From contig JAETRR010000019.1 in NCBI GenBank assembly GCA_021770065.1, positions 38,478-102,477 of the forward strand: DNA of 64,000 nt, given 5' to 3'. This DNA comes from Lachnoclostridium sp. (GTDB lineage: Bacteria > Bacillota > Clostridia > Lachnospirales > Lachnospiraceae). This document shows positions 61,173 to 64,000 of this stretch, piece after piece (position 1 is the first letter of the stretch; every line of letters begins with the position of its first letter). The notes under the pieces are model-generated. The model did no database searches, was not told the DNA's origin, and was given only the letters and a program-made list of their open reading frames with translations. The position numbers and the translations under genes were made by a program.

Positions 61173-61201
61173 ATTATAATGCATTATTTTATAAAATGCA
61201 A
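61173..61201 (-). promoter_or_regulatory. Promoter of tRNA-Lys
   Basis: Minus strand TTGCAT (61196-61201), 17-base spacer, TATAAT (61173-61178), about 45 bases upstream. Confidence 0.7.
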
Positions 61202-61329
61202 GTACTTTTTTTATATTTCTTGATTTTTTTCCCGTTTTCTTATAAAATGATTACGATTTAGCCTTCCGGATCTGCCGGACGGCCTGTGTCCGGACGACAC
61301 AGTAAGCTTTTAAGAAAGAAGGAGACAAG

Positions 61330-61968
61330 ATGAGACTTCGCAAAATCAAAGGGGCGGATGAGGCTGTAGCTGCCAGTCCCTATGTGATACGGCACGACAC
61401 GGAAGCCCCCTTCCGCTTAAGCGCATTATTTGGAAATGAACATCCTCTTCATATAGAAATCGGTATGGGCAAGGGGCGTTTCTTGATGGAGCTTGCTAAG
61501 ATCAATCCGCAGATCAACTACATCGGCATAGAACGCTATACCAGCGTCTTGATTAAAGCAATCCATAAAATGGAGGCGGCTCCTCTTTCGAATCTCTATT
61601 TTCTATGTATAGATGCCGCCGCCGCAGAGCAGTATTTTGCCCCCGGCAGTGTGGAGCGTATTTATTTGAACTTTTCGGATCCATGGCCAAAGGAGCGCCA
61701 TTCCGGACGGCGTCTGACCTCTGCATCATATTTAAAACGTTACGATGCCATTCTGTCCCCTCAGGGACAATTGGAATTTAAAACTGATAATGAAGCCCTG
61801 TTTGATTTTTCTCTGGAAAGCATCCGGGCTGCCGGCTGGAAGCTTCTTGCGTGTTCTCGGGATCTCCACAGGGATTTAGATATGAACCGGGGCAATATTA
61901 TGACGGAATATGAAGAGAAATTCTCCGCTCAGGGTAATCCGATTTATAAGCTGATTGCCGCCCGGTAA
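61330..61968 (+). CDS. trmB: tRNA (guanine-N7-)-methyltransferase
   Basis: 212 residues. SAM-binding motif IEIGMGKGRFLMELAKINPQ, signature NFSDPWPKERHSGRRLT and C-terminal ELEFKTDNEALF-like segment (QLEFKTDNEALFDFSLESIR). Forms m7G46 in tRNA. Start ATG behind AGAAGGAG. Followed by a DnaA-box-containing region. Confidence 0.95.
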   Translation: MRLRKIKGADEAVAASPYVIRHDTEAPFRLSALFGNEHPLHIEIGMGKGRFLMELAKINPQINYIGIERYTSVLIKAIHKMEAAPLSNLYFLCIDAAAAEQYFAPGSVERIYLNFSDPWPKERHSGRRLTSASYLKRYDAILSPQGQLEFKTDNEALFDFSLESIRAAGWKLLACSRDLHRDLDMNRGNIMTEYEEKFSAQGNPIYKLIAAR

Positions 61969-62180
61969 TAACGTTCTCTGCCGACACGGCGCATCTGTTT
62001 TTCGGTTGAGAGCAATTATCATTGTTCATAACTATTTTCAGATAATTCACATTATATTTCGACATCAATGATGTCAAGAGAAATTCTTTACTTTTCTCAC
62101 AAAAAGGAATTTTATCTGATTTGTACAGAACGCACGTTTTCAATATTACTATGTAAACTTCTCTTTTTAAGGGGAAAAAA

Positions 62181-62251
62181 TGTGGATAATGTGGATAACT
62201 TTGTTGATAACCTGCTTTTCCGCTCTTTCTAACTATTTTTAATGTGGATAA
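62181..62251. promoter_or_regulatory. Cluster of DnaA-box sequences
   Basis: TGTGGATAA (consensus DnaA box) occurs three times: 62181-62189, 62190-62198 (directly adjoining) and 62243-62251, plus a one-mismatch copy TGTTGATAA at 62202-62210. All are in the same orientation in AT-rich DNA. No dnaA or dnaN gene is visible, so this may be a DnaA-titrating or second origin-like site. The other parts of 61969-62492 are AT-rich with no gene apart from the hsp20 terminator. Confidence 0.65.
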
Positions 62252-62394
62252 CTTTTGGGAAATTTTTTGTTTTTCTACCGGATTTTTTATGATTTATAAA
62301 AAGTTTGTGCAAAATGTAGATTTGAATTTTTGTCAATACTTTTTTTTCAAATTGCCTGTCTGAAAATATGATGCAGTTATTCTAATAAAAGCTG

Positions 62395-62445
62395 AAAAAG
62401 CCTGCCATAGAAATGTGCTCTGACTTTTCTATGGCAGGCTTTTTC
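62395..62445. terminator. Terminator after hsp20
   Basis: AAAAAGCCTGCCATAGAAA pairs with TTTCTATGGCAGGCTTTTT; T-runs on both strands. Confidence 0.85.
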
Positions 62446-62492
62446 GCTCCTCTTCACTTTACCGGTTGAGACGGACGGACAGAGGTGAAAGT

Positions 62493-62933
62493 TTATCCTT
62501 CAATTGCAATAAATTTATTTTCTTCTACCTGCTTCTGCTCCTCTACCTTGGGAACTGTAAGCTTCAGAACTCCGTCCTCAAATCTTGCACGGATATCCTC
62601 CTGCTTAACGGCCTCTCCCACGAAAAAGCTTCTGGAGCATTGGCCTGTGTAGCGCTCTCTCCGAATATAATTTCCCTGTGCGTCCTTTTCCTCATTCGAT
62701 GCATTTCTGGATGCCTGAACGGTCAGATAACCATCTTTAAGCTGAGCCGTCACATCTTCCTTCTTATACCCCGGAAGCTCCATCTCCAGCTCATAGGCTC
62801 CGTCCTGTTCCTTTACATCCGTCTTCATCAGGCTGGTCTCTCTTTTTGCTCCTTTAGAAAATCCGCTGTCAAAGGGAAAATCCATCCACTCATCAAACAA
62901 ACTGTTTCCAAAAAGACTCGGCATCATCATCAT
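62493..62933 (-). CDS. Small heat shock protein (Hsp20/alpha-crystallin)
   Basis: 146 residues with an alpha-crystallin domain: ELEMELPGYKKEDVTAQLKD, GYLTVQASRN, and the terminal EDGVLKLTVPK. The C-terminal anchor motif is not obvious. ATP-independent chaperone that holds unfolded proteins. It starts with four ATG codons behind GGAGG. A CIRCE operator and sigma-A promoter lie upstream, so HrcA control is expected. Confidence 0.93.
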   Translation of the reverse strand: MMMMPSLFGNSLFDEWMDFPFDSGFSKGAKRETSLMKTDVKEQDGAYELEMELPGYKKEDVTAQLKDGYLTVQASRNASNEEKDAQGNYIRRERYTGQCSRSFFVGEAVKQEDIRARFEDGVLKLTVPKVEEQKQVEENKFIAIEG

Positions 62934-63022
62934 AATTCATTCCTCCTAACTTGATTATCAACTTATTTTTCCACATTTTTATGAGTTGATACCTTTTTTG
63001 AACCTTTTTTGTTTACAAGTGT

Positions 63023-63051
63023 ACTATAACTCTTTTTGTTAGCACTGTCAA
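63023..63051 (-). promoter_or_regulatory. Promoter of hsp20
   Basis: Minus strand TTGACA (63046-63051), 17-base spacer, TATAGT (63023-63028). Its -35 lies within the CIRCE operator. Confidence 0.85.
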
Positions 63052-63065
63052 GAGGTGAGTGCTAA
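63039..63065. promoter_or_regulatory. CIRCE operator (HrcA)
   Basis: TTAGCACTG-N9-GAGTGCTAA, one mismatch from the consensus TTAGCACTC-N9-GAGTGCTAA. It covers the -35 of the hsp20 promoter. Confidence 0.9.
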
Positions 63066-63147
63066 TAATTATGTGAACTTTTTGTGAAATCAAACATTAA
63101 CAGACAAAAACCGCCTATTCCGAAGGACAATCATAAAGCTATCCATC

Positions 63148-63180
63148 AAAAAAGGAATGTCGGAAAATAAGACACTCCTT
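63148..63180 (-). terminator. Terminator of the rRNA-tRNA operon
   Basis: Minus strand GGAGTGTC...GACATTCC followed by TTTTTT, about 30 bases past the last tRNA (Phe). Confidence 0.75.
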
Positions 63181-63210
63181 AATCCTGTGTAAATATATAT
63201 CTGCAAAAAA

Positions 63211-63283
<73 letters not shown>

Positions 63284-63403
63284 CAGTCAAATACCACAAA
63301 GCAGCTGCCAAATGAATACGCGGACATGTCCGCCCGGTTCTCTGCCTGTGAGAATAAATATAGGAGCACGAATCATTTACACTTATGCTTCGTGCTTCTT
63401 GAG

Positions 63404-63477
63404 TGGCGAGGACAGGATTTGAACCTGTGACCTTCGGGTTATGAGCCCGACGAGCTTCCAGACTGCTCCACCTCGCG
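63404..63477 (-). tRNA. Initiator tRNA-fMet (anticodon CAT)
   Basis: 74 bases with the initiator features: three G:C pairs in the anticodon stem (CGGGCTCATAACCCG) and no Watson-Crick pair at 1-72. Here that pair is C:C, whereas C:A is common. Confidence 0.93.
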
Positions 63478-63512
63478 ATAATATAAAATTATACACAACA
63501 TACTGTTGTGAG

Positions 63513-63594
63513 TGGGGGAAAGTGGATTCGAACCACTGAAAGCACAGCTAACAGATTTACAGTCTGCCCCCTTTGGCCACTCGGGAATTCCCCC
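63513..63594 (-). tRNA. tRNA-Tyr (anticodon GTA)
   Basis: 82 bases, class II with a variable arm; acceptor GGGGGAA/TTCCCCC, anticodon loop CTGTAAA. Confidence 0.95.
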
Positions 63595-63610
63595 TTATAT
63601 ATTTTATTAG

Positions 63611-63683
63611 AGCCGATGATCGGACTCGAACCGATAACCTGCTGATTACAAATCAGCTGCTCTGCCAATTGAGCCACATCGGC
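63611..63683 (-). tRNA. tRNA-Thr (anticodon TGT)
   Basis: 73 bases: acceptor GCCGATG/CATCGGC, anticodon loop TTTGTAA, T-loop GTTCGAGTC. Confidence 0.95.
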
Positions 63684-63688
63684 AGTAA

Positions 63689-63761
63689 TGGGACCTATAG
63701 GGCTCGAACCTATGACCCTCTGCTTGTAAGGCAGATGCTCTCCCAGCTGAGCTAAGATCCC
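63689..63761 (-). tRNA. tRNA-Val (anticodon TAC)
   Basis: 73 bases: acceptor GGGATCT/AGGTCCC (one G:T pair), anticodon loop CTTACAA. Confidence 0.95.
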
Positions 63762-63768
63762 TCATAAG

Positions 63769-63842
63769 CGACCCGAATGGGACTCGAACCCACGACCTCC
63801 GCCGTGACAGGGCGGCGCTCTAACCAACTGAGCCATCGGGCC
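63769..63842 (-). tRNA. tRNA-Asp (anticodon GTC)
   Basis: 74 bases: acceptor GGCCCGA/TCGGGTC, anticodon loop CTGTCAC. First gene after the 23S rRNA. Confidence 0.95.
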
Positions 63843-63923
63843 ATTACACCTTCAAAACTATATACTGATATATCTCTTACACACCTTGGTTTCTTGTTCT
63901 TCCTTCTCTTTCCTATGACGCTC

Positions 63924-64000
63924 TGGTCAAGCCCTCGACCGATTAGTAGCAGTCAGCTCCGTACATTGCTGCACTTCCACCCCTGCCCTATCTACCTTGT
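63924..64000 (-). rRNA. 23S rRNA, 3' end (partial)
   Basis: Minus strand matches the conserved 3' terminus: GGCAGGGGTGGAAGTGCAGC, then CTGCTACTAATCGGTCGAGG. Most of the gene is beyond the window. The exact 3' end is estimated. Only about 80 bases separate it from tRNA-Asp, too little for a 5S gene. Confidence 0.92.

Overview
The window looks like chromosome of a spore-forming member of the Lachnospiraceae (Clostridia, Bacillota) from a gut-type habitat. The evidence is the Firmicutes gene orders (secE-nusG-rplK-rplA-rplJ-rplL; spoIIE-tilS-hpt-ftsH; mazG-hup-rqcP-yabP-yabQ-divIC; dnaX-ybaB-recR), sporulation genes (spoIIE, yabP, yabQ, cotS), a GH112 galactosyl-hexosamine phosphorylase with its own ABC importer, a CIRCE-controlled small heat-shock gene, and strong AGGAGG ribosome binding sites. 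Most genes lie on the minus strand. G+C content is moderate, except for one AT-rich patch at about 56440-57840.

Layout. 1-3321: ribosomal protein/NusG/SecE operon read leftward, with promoter, L10 leader, and what appears to be a deletion joining rplJ to rplL. 3446-7655: IclR regulator, aldehyde dehydrogenase plus FIST-domain protein, and a DtxR/MntR-like regulator. 7667-10759: three envelope-associated proteins (CvpA-like, DUF5711-like, MPN-like/LysM). 11059-18466: split transketolase, membrane glycosyltransferase, recR-ybaB-dnaX-pfkA block, tRNA-Ser. 18554-25915: DUF4026/DUF2314-type protein, then a TetR-DUF308-MMPL-heptad-repeat operon. 26058-35397: tRNA-Phe/Gly, ferredoxin-type aldo/keto reductase, GH13 enzyme, and the ftsH-hpt-tilS-spoIIE cluster. 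35715-42620: GH112 sugar-uptake cluster with a divergent AraC regulator. 42703-54982: division/sporulation/housekeeping genes (divIC, yabQ, yabP, rqcP, hup, mazG, pgm, cotS, cca, proS, AI-2E-type permease, RluA-type enzyme, pgi). 55197-62933: mtnN, TSCPD protein, AT-rich patch, murG, sigma factor, HIT protein, orphan histidine kinase, trmB, a DnaA-box cluster and hsp20. 63211-64000: tRNAs trailing a 23S rRNA gene whose 3' end enters at the right edge.

The most unusual observations are these. (1) rplJ is cut to 125 codons at the point where the L12-binding C-terminal helix should begin. It runs directly into rplL, which has lost its usual start codon. This is either a striking deletion or an assembly error. 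(2) There are two families of long-hairpin repeats. One (31701, 35408, 43017) ends in a conserved edge that supplies the Shine-Dalgarno sequence of ftsH, spoIIE and divIC. The other (12987, 46663, a reduced copy at 19801) sits just 3' of genes. (3) Two sporulation genes, yabP and cotS, have their ribosome binding sites inside the descending arm of the upstream gene's terminator hairpin. (4) A near-identical 36-nt leader lies before both rplK and rplA. (5) A tight DnaA-box cluster lies far from any visible dnaA gene.

All calls were made by reading the sequence; no database search was run. Family names come from recognised motifs. Start codons were adjusted where a ribosome binding site favoured a later start.
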